The notes below the pieces were generated by a model. It worked only from the letters and a program-made list of their open reading frames with translations, did not search any database and was not told the DNA's origin. Source: Gemmatimonadaceae bacterium (GTDB lineage: Bacteria; Gemmatimonadota; Gemmatimonadetes; Gemmatimonadales; Gemmatimonadaceae). Taken from it: a stretch of DNA of 64,000 bases. A program made the position numbers and the translations under genes. The stretch spans positions 124,001 through 188,000 of the forward strand of contig CANGXD010000001.1 of the NCBI GenBank assembly GCA_947457545.1. Reading direction: 5' to 3'. Positions 26,392 through 35,281 of this stretch are shown here, piece after piece (position 1 is the first letter of the stretch; each line of letters starts with the position of its first letter).

Positions 26392-27485
26392 CCGTCTTGG
26401 AAGTGCCCACCACGCCCGATCTGCTCGACTTCGATCCCGACGCGGCGATCGAACTGCTCCGTGCGTGGATGACGGCGCGCGGAGAGCCCGCGTATCGCGC
26501 GACGCAGGTGTTTGCCCGTTTATGGCTGCGACCGGTGCGGAGCTTCGAAGACATGACCGAGCTGCCCAAGGCACTGCGCGAGGCGTTGACGGCGGACTTT
26601 CGGTTGTCTTCGCTCGAGCTCGCAACGCGCCAGAAGTCGACCGACGGCACGGAGAAGTTCCTTTTCCGAATGCACGACGGGCAGTTGATCGAAACAGTTG
26701 CGATTCCAGATGGGGATCGCATGACCTTCTGCATTTCGTCGCAAGCGGGCTGTGCGCTCAAGTGTGCGTTCTGCGCGACGGGCGCCATGGGATTCCAGCG
26801 AAATCTTGCCCCATCGGAGATCGCCGGTCAGGTGCGTGAACTGCGCCTGTTGAATCCGCCCATCATTCCCACGAACATCGTTTTCATGGGGATGGGTGAG
26901 CCGATGATGAATTGGAAGGCGGTCGGTCCGACTCTGTCGCTGCTGAACGACGCCCGCGCGCTGGGTATCGGGGCCCGGCACATCACGATCTCCACGGTCG
27001 GTGTCCTGCCCGGTATCATTGCCCTCTCCGAGCGTCCCGAACAATTCCGGCTGGCAATTTCCATTCACGCGCCAAGCGATGCGCTGCGGAAGACGCTGAT
27101 GCCGGTGAATACCAAGTATCCACTCGCCGAGGTGATCGAGGCGGCAAAGCAGTTCGATCGCCGGGTCACGTTCGAGTATGTGATGCTTGGTGGCGTGAAC
27201 GATCAGCCCGAACATGCAGCGCAGCTCGCACAGTTGGCGCGGGATTGCCGCGCGTTTGTGAATCTCATTCCGCTGCATCCTGGCGGGTCGATGGGATTCA
27301 CGCCGACCACCACGCCAGTCATCACGGCCTTCGCGAAGGCCCTTCGCGCGCGTGGCGTGGAGACCGCCGTTCGACGCAGCCGCGGTCTCGACATCGCCGC
27401 GGCATGTGGGCAACTACGGACGGAGCGTCTCGGTCGGCGCGCGCCAATCGCTGCCGACGAACACCGTGAGATCGGCATAGCGTGA
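26388..27485 (+). CDS. rlmN: 23S rRNA (adenine(2503)-C(2))-methyltransferase
   Basis: 365 aa from GTG 26388. A radical-SAM enzyme that methylates C2 of A2503 in 23S rRNA, and in many bacteria A37 of some tRNAs. The radical SAM cluster cysteines are C122-A-L-K-C126-A-F-C129. 'MGMGEPMMNWKAV', 'ISTVGVLPGI', 'LAISIHAPSDALR' and 'VTFEYVMLGGVND' are canonical, as is the C-terminal 'DIAAACGQL' with the methyl-carrying cysteine. The last 72 bases overlap the convergent LytR_C gene. The protein runs ~20 residues past the usual end. Confidence 0.96.
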   Translation: MTVLEVPTTPDLLDFDPDAAIELLRAWMTARGEPAYRATQVFARLWLRPVRSFEDMTELPKALREALTADFRLSSLELATRQKSTDGTEKFLFRMHDGQLIETVAIPDGDRMTFCISSQAGCALKCAFCATGAMGFQRNLAPSEIAGQVRELRLLNPPIIPTNIVFMGMGEPMMNWKAVGPTLSLLNDARALGIGARHITISTVGVLPGIIALSERPEQFRLAISIHAPSDALRKTLMPVNTKYPLAEVIEAAKQFDRRVTFEYVMLGGVNDQPEHAAQLAQLARDCRAFVNLIPLHPGGSMGFTPTTTPVITAFAKALRARGVETAVRRSRGLDIAAACGQLRTERLGRRAPIAADEHREIGIA

Positions 27486-27923
27486 ACTGTCGGGGGAGAT
27501 CACGATCTCCCCGACGCCCATCGCTTTGCGGACACGCGTCGCCCACGCGTCGTGTCCCGTATGCACAGCAATGCGTGTCGCGGACGCGCGTTCCTTGGGA
27601 CCTGAGCCGAAGTCGACGACATCGAATCCATACTCGCGGAGATGCTGCGTCGTCCGCCGCGCCAAGCCCGTGATGCCGCTCACGTTGATGACGCGCACGC
27701 GAATGCGCACCCCCGACGGCGCGCGCGCCGCGGTGTCCTCGAGCGCCGCCGCGCGCGGTGTGACGACAGCCCCTGGTGACGCAGGCGTGCGCCGCAAGCT
27801 CCACCATCCCGCTGTGGCACCGGCAACCACGATCACCACCAAAGCCAGCGCCACCACTCCCCCGCGCCCGCGCGTGCGTGACGGAGGGGATGCCGGCGGC
27901 AACGTCGGTAACCCGATGCTCAT
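27414..27923 (-). CDS. LytR C-terminal-domain membrane-anchored protein
   Basis: 169 aa. A short cytoplasmic part, one transmembrane helix (about residues 22-42) and an extracytoplasmic LytR_C domain (about 72-165: 'VRIRVRVINVSGITGLARRTTQHLREYGFDVVDFG'). LytR_C domains accompany cell-envelope proteins, but their function is unknown. It follows yqeK by 24 bases at the end of the trp-yqeK gene string. Its 3' end overlaps rlmN by 72 bases in convergent orientation. Confidence 0.82.
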   Translation of the reverse strand: MSIGLPTLPPASPPSRTRGRGGVVALALVVIVVAGATAGWWSLRRTPASPGAVVTPRAAALEDTAARAPSGVRIRVRVINVSGITGLARRTTQHLREYGFDVVDFGSGPKERASATRIAVHTGHDAWATRVRKAMGVGEIVISPDSSRYADLTVFVGSDWRAPTETLRP

Positions 27924-27947
27924 GCGCCTACTCCCGAACCCGAGGAC

Positions 27948-28481
27948 TCAGCGCACATCATTCCAGAGCGCCACTGTTTCGGCAGACAAACTCTTTCCTT
28001 CGCGAATCGTCCACTCCAAACGCAATCGCACAACTTGCCGAAAAACGGCGTCGAACGCGTCCGGGACGCGGTCAGCAAGGAAAGCGCGATCGGCCTGCAT
28101 GAACGTCCGGCCAGGCTCCAGGAAGTCCGCCATATAGAGCGCGCGACCCGTCCGGGTCCACGTACTGCACCCAACGGTGTGCCATCGAATGGCATCGAGT
28201 ACATCCTGGCGCGTTTCGCCGACCGCTTCGAGGCGCAGTGCCGCGGCTGGCCCATGCAACAGCCCTACCGGTCGCTGGCTGTCCCCGGTCAGCGCGCGTA
28301 GCTGCAGCTCGTCGGCATCACGAAGGGCGTCGTGCCACCATCCGGCGTCGCACCACGCGCTCCGGGTCTCGACATCTAGCGCGAGCGCCACCGCCCAGCG
28401 ATCGAGCAACGACGCGACGCGCTCGATGTGCGCGCGTCGTTTGTCGCCAACGACAGCCCAGTCGGGCAATCCGCCCTTCAT
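27948..28481 (-). CDS. HD-domain protein, YqeK-like
   Basis: 177 aa. The HD phosphohydrolase pattern is present: 'RRAHIERVASLLDRWA' (first His), 'CDAGWWHDALRD' (HD), 'LLHGPAAALRL' and 'DAIRWHTVGCS...ALYMADFLEPGR'. The last segment is diagnostic of YqeK (bis(5'-nucleosyl)-tetraphosphatase, symmetrical). The usual partners nadD and rsfS are not adjacent; instead it follows trpA by 13 bases and precedes the LytR_C gene. Confidence 0.82.
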   Translation of the reverse strand: MKGGLPDWAVVGDKRRAHIERVASLLDRWAVALALDVETRSAWCDAGWWHDALRDADELQLRALTGDSQRPVGLLHGPAAALRLEAVGETRQDVLDAIRWHTVGCSTWTRTGRALYMADFLEPGRTFMQADRAFLADRVPDAFDAVFRQVVRLRLEWTIREGKSLSAETVALWNDVR

Positions 28482-28494
28482 GCTTCTCGATGGG

Positions 28495-29316
28495 TCAGAT
28501 GGCGTCGATCGCCGCGCGGAGCGAGGCGGTCAGCGCGATGGCATCCTCCACACTGCGGCCGGCTGCACGAACGATCGCACTGCCGACGACCACGCCATCG
28601 CCGAGTCGCGCCGCAGCCTGTGCCTGCTCCGGTGTCGAGATGCCGAAGCCGATGCACAACGGCAACGTCGTCGAGGCACGAAGTCGCGCCACCGTCTGCG
28701 GGAGATCTTCTGCCAGCGACGTTTGCTCACCCGTCACACCCAAACGGCTGATGAGATAGACGAAGCCGCCGCCATGGCGACCGATCTCCTCCATGCGTGG
28801 CGCCGGCGTCGTGGGCGCTACCAATCGCACGAAGTCGAGCCCGCTCGCACCGAACCACTGTTCACGCACCGGGTCGGCCCCGACGGGCAGGTCGGTCACC
28901 AGGACACCATCAACGCCCGCGCTCCGCGCCCGGGCCAGCACGTCAGCGCCGCCGGCGATGATCGGGTTGAGGTAACTGAAGAGCACGATCGGCACATCGA
29001 CCGCCGCTTCACGAACGATCTCGAGCGTTTGCGCGAGCGTGACACCCTGATCGAGTGCCGCCTGCGAGCTTTGCTGGATGACCGGACCGTCGGCGAGGGG
29101 ATCGGAGAACGGGACCCCGACTTCGATGACGTCCGCGCCGGCCGCTGCCAATCCGCGAATGAGGGCCACGCTGCGCGCGGGATCTGGATGGCCGGCGGTG
29201 ACATAACAGACCAGCGCTTTGCGCCCTTCGGCTGCAAGGGCTGCAAAACGTGCCGTCAAACGGGAAGCGGACGGCGATGGGATGTCAGGCGAAATAGTCA
29301 CCGATGTTGATGCCAT
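28495..29316 (-). CDS. trpA: Tryptophan synthase alpha chain
   Basis: 273 aa from ATG 29316, overlapping the HD-GYP gene by 32 bases; a GTG at 29301 is an alternative. It cleaves indole-3-glycerol phosphate to indole, which is channelled to TrpB. The catalytic Glu is in 'LVCYVTAGHPD' neighbourhood and Asp/Glu in 'ADVIEVGVPFSDPLADGPVIQ'. 'DGVLVTDLPVGAD', 'GFVYLISRLGVTG' and 'CIGFGISTPEQ' complete the TIM barrel. It is separated from trpB by two non-trp genes. Confidence 0.96.
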   Translation of the reverse strand: MASTSVTISPDIPSPSASRLTARFAALAAEGRKALVCYVTAGHPDPARSVALIRGLAAAGADVIEVGVPFSDPLADGPVIQQSSQAALDQGVTLAQTLEIVREAAVDVPIVLFSYLNPIIAGGADVLARARSAGVDGVLVTDLPVGADPVREQWFGASGLDFVRLVAPTTPAPRMEEIGRHGGGFVYLISRLGVTGEQTSLAEDLPQTVARLRASTTLPLCIGFGISTPEQAQAAARLGDGVVVGSAIVRAAGRSVEDAIALTASLRAAIDAI

Positions 29317-30742
29317 AGCGTTGCGGGTCTTCGGTACGAATGATCGTGCGTGCAAACTGACCGTTTGCCGCCCGCACCGTAAGGTCCAGCGGCGTAGCAT
29401 CGTCCAACAGATTACCGCGATCGTCCATCAGAATTCGAATGATGGGACGAGAAAGCGCCGTCTCATCGGGATTCGACGCCAGTACGATCGCCAGTTCGAA
29501 GGTATCGAGCACGACGACGGTGCCGACCGGATAGATGCCGGTGAGATTGATGAACGCCTTGACGACCACGGGATCGAGACCGAGACGCGGATTGTCGCGC
29601 ATACCGCGCACGACATCCGCCGGGGTCCACGGCGAATCCTGATACACTCGCGTCGTCGTTGCGGCATCGAAGCCGTCAGCCACCGCAATGACCTTGCTGA
29701 AGAGCGACAGTTTACGCGGCCGCGATACCTTGGGGTACCCCGACAGATCGGTTCGCATGTGGTGCTCATACGCCGCCGTCATGGATCGCCACGGCCGGAC
29801 GCCGCCCGTTGGCAAGGCGAACATGGCCAGGACGCCTTGCCACGTATGCTGCTGCAGAATCAGGCGATCGTCGCTGTCGAGTTGTCCGCGCTTGTTCAGC
29901 AACTCCAGCGGAATGCGCGATTTCCCGATATCGTGCAGGAGCGCGGCCAGGCCCAGGTCGAGCAACTGGATCTTGCTCAGCCCAAGCCGCCGCCCGAGCG
30001 CGACCGCAAGGATGCAGACATTGACGCTGTGCACGAACGTGTATTCGTCGAAGTCGCGCAGCGTGGTCAATCCCATCATCGACGCCGAGTCGGTCAGGAT
30101 GGAATCGACGATGCCCTGTACCGCGCGCTTTACCCGCTTCAGCCCCGGGCTTCGCCCAAGTCGCGCCGACGTGATGACTTCCCGCGTGACATCGAGAGAG
30201 CGCACGTACGTCTGACGCGCTTTCTCCTTACTGTCGAGATCGCTCTCCGGTTCGTCCTGCTCGTCCGACGCCGGAAAGAGCTCGAAATCGTGTACCTGCG
30301 CCGTCTCGAGACGGGCTGAGAGCTGCGCGAGTCGCTCCTCCTCGGGATACTCGAGGGGCGGCGACTGCAAGAACGACAACAGCACCACCCACGCTCGCGG
30401 CAACGGCTTATCGAACAATCCGATGCCGCCGATGCCCGCTTCGCGGAACATGCCGAGCAAACTGGCCACCGCCGCGTAATTATCGAAGGTCAGACGAAGA
30501 CGCGTGTCGTTGACGAAAAGAAAATCTCCGACACGACGCAACGCACAACTCCCTTCGCCTTCGCGTACGCGTTCAGCGGAGCTGCCCAGTTCGGCGATTG
30601 CTTTCTGGACGGCGGCATTCTCCACCGGATACAATCGGACAGCGCGGATCGCGCTGTTCATGGCGACGACGAACGATCGAGCGGCCTTCTGCCCGCTCGG
30701 ATCGCCCACCCCGCTGGGCGGTGATTGCGTCGGTGCCGTCAT
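29285..30742 (-). CDS. HD-GYP-domain protein with N-terminal domain shared with its neighbour
   Basis: 485 aa. The C-terminal part (about 215-400) is an HD-GYP domain of the cyclic di-GMP phosphodiesterase family: 'EYTFVHSVNVCILAVALG', 'ALLHDIGKSRIPLELLNKRG', 'YEHHMRTDLSGYP' and 'VADGFDAATT'. The DGxGYP motif is degenerate (TDLSGYP). The N-terminal ~180 residues ('SAIRAVRLYPVENAAVQKAI...DFLFVNDTRL') resemble the N-terminus of the upstream HEAT-repeat protein. It sits between trpB and trpA, overlapping the HEAT gene by ATGA and trpA by 32 bases. It may regulate or signal rather than act in tryptophan synthesis. Confidence 0.85.
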   Translation of the reverse strand: MTAPTQSPPSGVGDPSGQKAARSFVVAMNSAIRAVRLYPVENAAVQKAIAELGSSAERVREGEGSCALRRVGDFLFVNDTRLRLTFDNYAAVASLLGMFREAGIGGIGLFDKPLPRAWVVLLSFLQSPPLEYPEEERLAQLSARLETAQVHDFELFPASDEQDEPESDLDSKEKARQTYVRSLDVTREVITSARLGRSPGLKRVKRAVQGIVDSILTDSASMMGLTTLRDFDEYTFVHSVNVCILAVALGRRLGLSKIQLLDLGLAALLHDIGKSRIPLELLNKRGQLDSDDRLILQQHTWQGVLAMFALPTGGVRPWRSMTAAYEHHMRTDLSGYPKVSRPRKLSLFSKVIAVADGFDAATTTRVYQDSPWTPADVVRGMRDNPRLGLDPVVVKAFINLTGIYPVGTVVVLDTFELAIVLASNPDETALSRPIIRILMDDRGNLLDDATPLDLTVRAANGQFARTIIRTEDPQRYGINIGDYFA

Positions 30743-32433
30743 GCGCCGCCTCGCATCGCACGCGCCACGGCACTGCGTACAACAACGTCCTTGGTGTCAG
30801 CCGCCTTTTGCAGCGACGCCACAGCAGACCGCGTGCCGATCATTCCCAGCGCACGGGCGGCACACGCCCGCATCTCCGGTGGTTCCTTGGCACCGAGAAG
30901 TCCACGCGCATTCAGAATGCCATCGAGTTCACCAACACCGGCATCGCCACACATGGCCCCGAACGCTTCGAACAACGCCATCTTTTCGCCAAGGTCGGCG
31001 GCGCGAACATCCTTGCGACGGATGGCGTCGAGCAGACGCGGTAACGCCCCCGTGTGCTTGCGATTGCCAATGGCGCGATAGGTCGCCACCCGCACCTCAC
31101 GATCCGTGTCGTCGATCGCGCGTTCGAGCGACTGGAGTGCGGAGGGGGAACCGATATCCGCGAGCGCAGTTACCGCTTCGGCCCGCAACTTGACATCGGT
31201 CCCGCGCAACAGGCGCGCCAGTCCCGGCACGGCAGCTGGTGTTGCCAATTGTGCGACGAGGCGCAGCGCCCCCCGAACGACGTTGTCCTGCTGATGCTCC
31301 AGCAGTTTGGACAGTTCGGCGGTGTTCGCACCCGCCAGACGCAGCGATGCGCGCTCGATGGACGCACGCGCCGGCGAAGACGGCGCTGAGCCAAGCCATC
31401 CAACCAACGGCTCCAGGGCGGAAGGCCGGAGCTCGGCGAACAACCCCTCGAGGAGCGACGCCACCGGAGTGCGCGCACTCTCGTCGAGCGCGTGCAACAA
31501 CTGCGCGACGACATGAGGCTCGCTGAGCCGCGCGGGCAGCTCGCGGAGTGCTGTCAGCACATTGGCATCGATACTCTCGCTGCGGGCGGTCGTCGCCGCT
31601 TCGCGGAGCGTATAGGCTACCAACTCGTACTCGCCAATGGAGAGAAACTCGAGCACGAGAGTGTCGAGAATGCCCAGCGCTTCGTGTTGCGCCTTTGCAT
31701 CCGGCTGCAGCTCGACGATGTCGAAGAGACTGGCCAGCACCAGCCGTCGCTGATCTTCGATGTACTCACGCTTGAGTTCATCCTGCAGGTACGACGCTTC
31801 GCGCGGCTCCAGAAAGTACAACGTCGAATCGAAGTCCTCGACGCGCACGATGCCCGGCGGCCCGTCACCCGGCGCCTGTGTTTCGGCGGGCGGGACCGCG
31901 AGCGGCAACTCCCCGGGAGTGTGTGTCGCGATTCCCGGACGGTCGCCAGACGCCATGACGAAGTCGTTCGCGCCGTTGTTCTCGACGTAGCGGTAATTCA
32001 CGAACTCCAAGTCGGTCACCCACAGCATGGTGACCAGATCGTCGTCTTCACCGGACGCGGAGCGCGCCCTGTGAAGCAACAACAGCAGCGCCTCCAGATC
32101 GGAGCCTTCCACGCCGGGCATCAGCGTCAGACTGCGAACGCCATCGCGATAGAGTAGCCATGGCAGCGACTCGGTCCCGCGCTCCACATCCTGGTAAACC
32201 ACCCGGTCGTCGAGCATGAACGACGCTTCGCGCACTTGAATATCCAGCGGCGACACGTGGGCCCAGATCCGACCAAACGCCTGTCGCGTCTGATCGATGC
32301 TCTGCGCCCGGGTGGGGTTGTTCGGCAGGTACAACTGCACAGCACGAAGCGCCTTCGCAAACGCGCGGAGCGCGTCTTCGACGGCGGATATCGCGAGCGG
32401 CGATACCTCCTCTTCGTGAGTCGTTACGGTCAT
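30739..32433 (-). CDS. HEAT-repeat protein with LYPxxNP-type N-terminal domain
   Basis: 564 aa. Residues ~15-130 form a domain with '[20 protein letters not shown]', '[16 protein letters not shown]' and '[20 protein letters not shown]'. Residues ~230-560 are HEAT-like repeats ('[20 protein letters not shown]', '[20 protein letters not shown]', '[20 protein letters not shown]', '[20 protein letters not shown]'). There is no signal peptide or catalytic motif, so it is probably a scaffold. It is translationally coupled to trpB upstream and to the HD-GYP gene downstream (both ATGA). No function is assignable. Confidence 0.82.
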   Translation of the reverse strand: MTVTTHEEEVSPLAISAVEDALRAFAKALRAVQLYLPNNPTRAQSIDQTRQAFGRIWAHVSPLDIQVREASFMLDDRVVYQDVERGTESLPWLLYRDGVRSLTLMPGVEGSDLEALLLLLHRARSASGEDDDLVTMLWVTDLEFVNYRYVENNGANDFVMASGDRPGIATHTPGELPLAVPPAETQAPGDGPPGIVRVEDFDSTLYFLEPREASYLQDELKREYIEDQRRLVLASLFDIVELQPDAKAQHEALGILDTLVLEFLSIGEYELVAYTLREAATTARSESIDANVLTALRELPARLSEPHVVAQLLHALDESARTPVASLLEGLFAELRPSALEPLVGWLGSAPSSPARASIERASLRLAGANTAELSKLLEHQQDNVVRGALRLVAQLATPAAVPGLARLLRGTDVKLRAEAVTALADIGSPSALQSLERAIDDTDREVRVATYRAIGNRKHTGALPRLLDAIRRKDVRAADLGEKMALFEAFGAMCGDAGVGELDGILNARGLLGAKEPPEMRACAARALGMIGTRSAVASLQKAADTKDVVVRSAVARAMRGGA

Positions 32434-33632
32434 ACCTCAGGGAGTGTGTACTGGCTGATGGTGCCGACATCCTTGTCGCCACGGCCACTGACGCACAGCA
32501 GCACCGGCTCGTGTTCGGACCACCGTCCCGCCTCGCGCTCCAACCAGGCTACGGCGTGGGCGGTTTCGAGGGCGGGAATGATGCCCTCTAGACGACTGAG
32601 CAAGGCCACTCCGCGCAACGCTTCGGTATCTGTGACCGCCACGTACTCGGCACGGCCGCTGTCGTGCAGCCAGGCGTGCTCGGGCCCCACCCCTGGGTAG
32701 TCGAGGCCGGCCGAGATGGAATGGGCGGGGTGCACCTGCCCCGCCGCGTCCTGCAGCAGGTACGAGAGCGAGCCGTGGAGCACGCCGGGGGTGCCCTTCG
32801 TGATGGAGGCACTGTGACGGTCGGTGTCGAGCCCTTCGCCAGCGGCTTCCACGCCGACCAGTTCCACGCCCGCATCGTTGACGAAACCGGCAAAGATACC
32901 CATCGCGTTGGAGCCGCCACCGACGCACGCGATTACGGTCTTGGGAAGCTGACCGGCCTTGGCCAGCATCTGAGCGCGCGATTCGTTGCCGATGATGGAC
33001 TGGAATTCCCGGACCATGCGCGGATACGGCGCCGGGCCGACGACCGAGCCAATGATGTAGTGACTCTCGTTGACATTGGTGACCCAGTCACGAATGGCTT
33101 CCGTGGTGGCGTCCTTCAGCGTGCGGGTGCCGGAGGTCACGGGCACGACGGTCGCACCCATGAGGCGCATCCGGAACACGTTCAGCGCCTGACGCTGCAT
33201 GTCCTCCTCGCCCATGTACACGATGCACTCGAGACCGAACCGTGCGCAGATCGTCGCCGTGGCGACGCCGTGCTGACCGGCTCCGGTCTCGGCGATGATG
33301 CGCGTCTTTCCCATGCGACGGGCGAGCATCGCCTGCCCGACGGTGTTGTTGATCTTGTGCGCGCCCGTGTGATTGAGATCTTCGCGCTTCATCCAGACCG
33401 GCGCGCCGATCCGCGCGCTGAGGCGGGGGGCAAAGGTGAGCGCCGTCGGGCGTCCCACATACTCGCGCAGCAGCCCGTCGAGTTCTGCCTGAAACGCCGC
33501 ATCGTGGCAAACCGCCTCGAACGACGCCTCCAGGTGGTCCAGCGCGGGGATCAGGGTTTCCGGCACATAGCGTCCACCGAACGGACCGAACCGGTCCGTC
33601 GTCGTTGTGCCTGCACTGTCGACCATCGTCAT
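32430..33632 (-). CDS. trpB: Tryptophan synthase beta chain
   Basis: 400 aa. A PLP enzyme condensing indole and serine. The PLP lysine is in '[16 protein letters not shown]'. '[16 protein letters not shown]', '[14 protein letters not shown]', '[14 protein letters not shown]' (phosphate loop; written [12 protein letters not shown] in the chain) and '[16 protein letters not shown]' are canonical TrpB1. It overlaps trpF (ATGA) upstream and the HEAT gene downstream. Confidence 0.98.
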   Translation of the reverse strand: MTMVDSAGTTTTDRFGPFGGRYVPETLIPALDHLEASFEAVCHDAAFQAELDGLLREYVGRPTALTFAPRLSARIGAPVWMKREDLNHTGAHKINNTVGQAMLARRMGKTRIIAETGAGQHGVATATICARFGLECIVYMGEEDMQRQALNVFRMRLMGATVVPVTSGTRTLKDATTEAIRDWVTNVNESHYIIGSVVGPAPYPRMVREFQSIIGNESRAQMLAKAGQLPKTVIACVGGGSNAMGIFAGFVNDAGVELVGVEAAGEGLDTDRHSASITKGTPGVLHGSLSYLLQDAAGQVHPAHSISAGLDYPGVGPEHAWLHDSGRAEYVAVTDTEALRGVALLSRLEGIIPALETAHAVAWLEREAGRWSEHEPVLLCVSGRGDKDVGTISQYTLPEV

Positions 33633-34327
33633 CGCTGCATCTCCGCGGCGCCGCGCGCCGCCATCACGAACTGTTGCACCAGCGCCGGATCCTTCACACC
33701 GGGCGCCGTTTCCACTCCGGAAGATACGTCAACGACATGTGGCGAAAGCAACTGAATGGCCATCGCGACATTTGCCGGACGTAATCCCCCGGCCAAGACA
33801 ATCGTTACGTCCGGAACCGCCTCGCGCAGCGCATCGAGTGCACCCCGAAGTCCAGACCAGTCGAGTGCGACTCCGGTCCCACCGAGTTGTCCCACAACAT
33901 GTGCGTCCAACACCACGTGCCCAGTGATTTGCGCGAACGCCGCGGCCTCCTCCGGCAGTGTCGTTCCCGCCACACGCAGGACGGGCCACACCGTGCGACC
34001 ACTCTCAGCAGTAATTCGCGCAACCTCGTCTGGTGCACGTGCTCCGTGAAGTTGCACCACGTCGACGTCAATCTCTCCAGCAACGATGAGCACCTCCCGC
34101 CACGGCTGATCACCGAAGACTGCGACACGTCGCACATTGTGACGACGTGGGCCAAGCACGTCACGTGCGCGCGCGGGGGTGAGGAGGCGTGGACCACCGG
34201 CGAGGATGGCGCCGAGGTAGGCCGCGCCCGCGGCTTCGGCTGCTGCTGCGTCTTCGGGGCGCGTCAGACCGCAAAACTTGACCAGCGGGGTGACGGCGGG
34301 TGTCGTCACCGTGCGAGGGGGCGACAC
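33629..34327 (-). CDS. trpF: Phosphoribosylanthranilate isomerase
   Basis: 232 aa from GTG 34327, 4 bases after the trpC stop; GTG 34309 is an alternative and the long frame to 34492 is inside trpC. It catalyses the Amadori rearrangement of PRA. The signature '[20 protein letters not shown]' contains the catalytic Cys. 'VDVVQLHG', '[20 protein letters not shown]' and '[15 protein letters not shown]' with '[16 protein letters not shown]' follow. It lies in the trpC-F-B order, overlapping trpB by ATGA. Confidence 0.95.
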   Translation of the reverse strand: MSPPRTVTTPAVTPLVKFCGLTRPEDAAAAEAAGAAYLGAILAGGPRLLTPARARDVLGPRRHNVRRVAVFGDQPWREVLIVAGEIDVDVVQLHGARAPDEVARITAESGRTVWPVLRVAGTTLPEEAAAFAQITGHVVLDAHVVGQLGGTGVALDWSGLRGALDALREAVPDVTIVLAGGLRPANVAMAIQLLSPHVVDVSSGVETAPGVKDPALVQQFVMAARGAAEMQR

Positions 34328-34331
34328 GGGC

Positions 34332-35252
34332 TCAGCGCGCCAACGCCGCGCGGGCCGACGCGGCGTCGCGTGGGAGGGTCCGTCTCGGCACGCCGGCAAG
34401 GAGCCGGACATTGTCAGCAGGATCGGATGCTGCGGAGATGGCGCTCCCCACGAGGATAGCATCAGCGCCTGCCGCGGCGGCTGGCGCAACATCGTCGACC
34501 GTACGCATCCCGCTTTCTGCGACCGCGATACAACTCGCGGGGATGAACGGAATGATCGCCGGCGCGGTCGCGGGATCGATCACGAGCGTTTCGAGGTTCC
34601 GGTTGTTCACCCCGATGACGGTCGCGTTCACGGCCAGGGCGCGCTCGAGTTCGCCGAGGTCGCGGATCTCCACCAGTGTGGCAAGCCCCGCCTCCGATGC
34701 GGCGTCCATCATTCGCGCGAGTTCGTCGGGGGACAGGGCGCGCACAATGAGCAGTGCCGCCGATGCCCCAGCGGCCCGCGCCTCCCAGAGCTGGACGGGA
34801 TGGACGAGGAAGTCCTTGCGAATCGCGGGCGCCGGTACCGCACGGCTGACGGCTTCGAGATCGGCGAGGGTGCCGCCAAAGCGCGTGGGTTCGGTAAGTA
34901 CCGAGATGGCCGCGGCGCCCCCGCGCACATAGGCCCGTGCCTGGTCGGCCGCATCCAAACCGGGAGCGATAGGTCCCTTCGAGGGGGAGGCGCGTTTGAC
35001 CTCGGCGATGACCCGGACGTGCGTGTCACGCAGGGCATCCGCGAACGGCCGTACCGGCGGGGCGTCCGCGGCGCGGGCCTTGAGCGTCGCCAAGGGCTCC
35101 CCGACGGCGTCGGCCCGGGCGTGGGCATCCTGGGTAAGTGCGCCGAGGGTTCCAGTTGGGAACGTCCAGGGGGTCGACGAAAAAAATGCTTGCACTTCGG
35201 CCTGTATTCGGTTAGCGTGGCGGGTGGTTGGATTCGGCCTGTTTTCGGGCAC
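34332..35252 (-). CDS. trpC: Indole-3-glycerol phosphate synthase
   Basis: 306 aa from GTG 35252, which has a purine-rich AGGGGGGA six bases upstream. GTG 35195 (287 aa) is also plausible, because IGPS proteins are usually ~260-275 aa and the extra N-terminus would lie under the lexA promoter and operators. The barrel is clear: 'VIAEVKRASPSKGPIAPG' (catalytic Lys, Glu), 'ISVLTEPTRFGGTLADLEAV', 'PAIRKDFLVHPVQLWEARAA', 'VIGVNNRNLETL', 'IAVAESGMRT' and 'AILVGSAISA'. It is divergent from lexA and heads the trpC-F-B string. Confidence 0.95.
   Translation of the reverse strand: MPENRPNPTTRHANRIQAEVQAFFSSTPWTFPTGTLGALTQDAHARADAVGEPLATLKARAADAPPVRPFADALRDTHVRVIAEVKRASPSKGPIAPGLDAADQARAYVRGGAAAISVLTEPTRFGGTLADLEAVSRAVPAPAIRKDFLVHPVQLWEARAAGASAALLIVRALSPDELARMMDAASEAGLATLVEIRDLGELERALAVNATVIGVNNRNLETLVIDPATAPAIIPFIPASCIAVAESGMRTVDDVAPAAAAGADAILVGSAISAASDPADNVRLLAGVPRRTLPRDAASARAALAR
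35190..35218 (+). promoter_or_regulatory. lexA promoter
   Basis: TTGCAC (35190-35195), a 17-base spacer and TAGCGT (35213-35218). The transcript would have a leader of about 57 nt containing the GAGGAG Shine-Dalgarno at 35271-35276. The spacer is filled by the first putative LexA box. Confidence 0.6.
35196..35211 (+). promoter_or_regulatory. Putative LexA operator 1 (direct-repeat box)
   Basis: TTCGGCCTGTATTCGG, two TTCGG half-sites with an 11-base period. It exactly occupies the spacer between the lexA -35 and -10, so a bound repressor would block RNA polymerase. A 15/16 identical copy lies 37 bases downstream. The layout parallels the GTTC-N7-GTTC direct-repeat LexA boxes of Alphaproteobacteria. 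Binding is inferred. Confidence 0.55.
35233..35248 (+). promoter_or_regulatory. Putative LexA operator 2 (direct-repeat box)
   Basis: TTCGGCCTGTTTTCGG, one mismatch from operator 1 and with the same 11-base half-site period. It is placed just downstream of the expected lexA transcription start, a common second operator position. Confidence 0.55.
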
Positions 35253-35281
35253 GACCAGTCCCCCCTCTACGAGGAGTTGCC

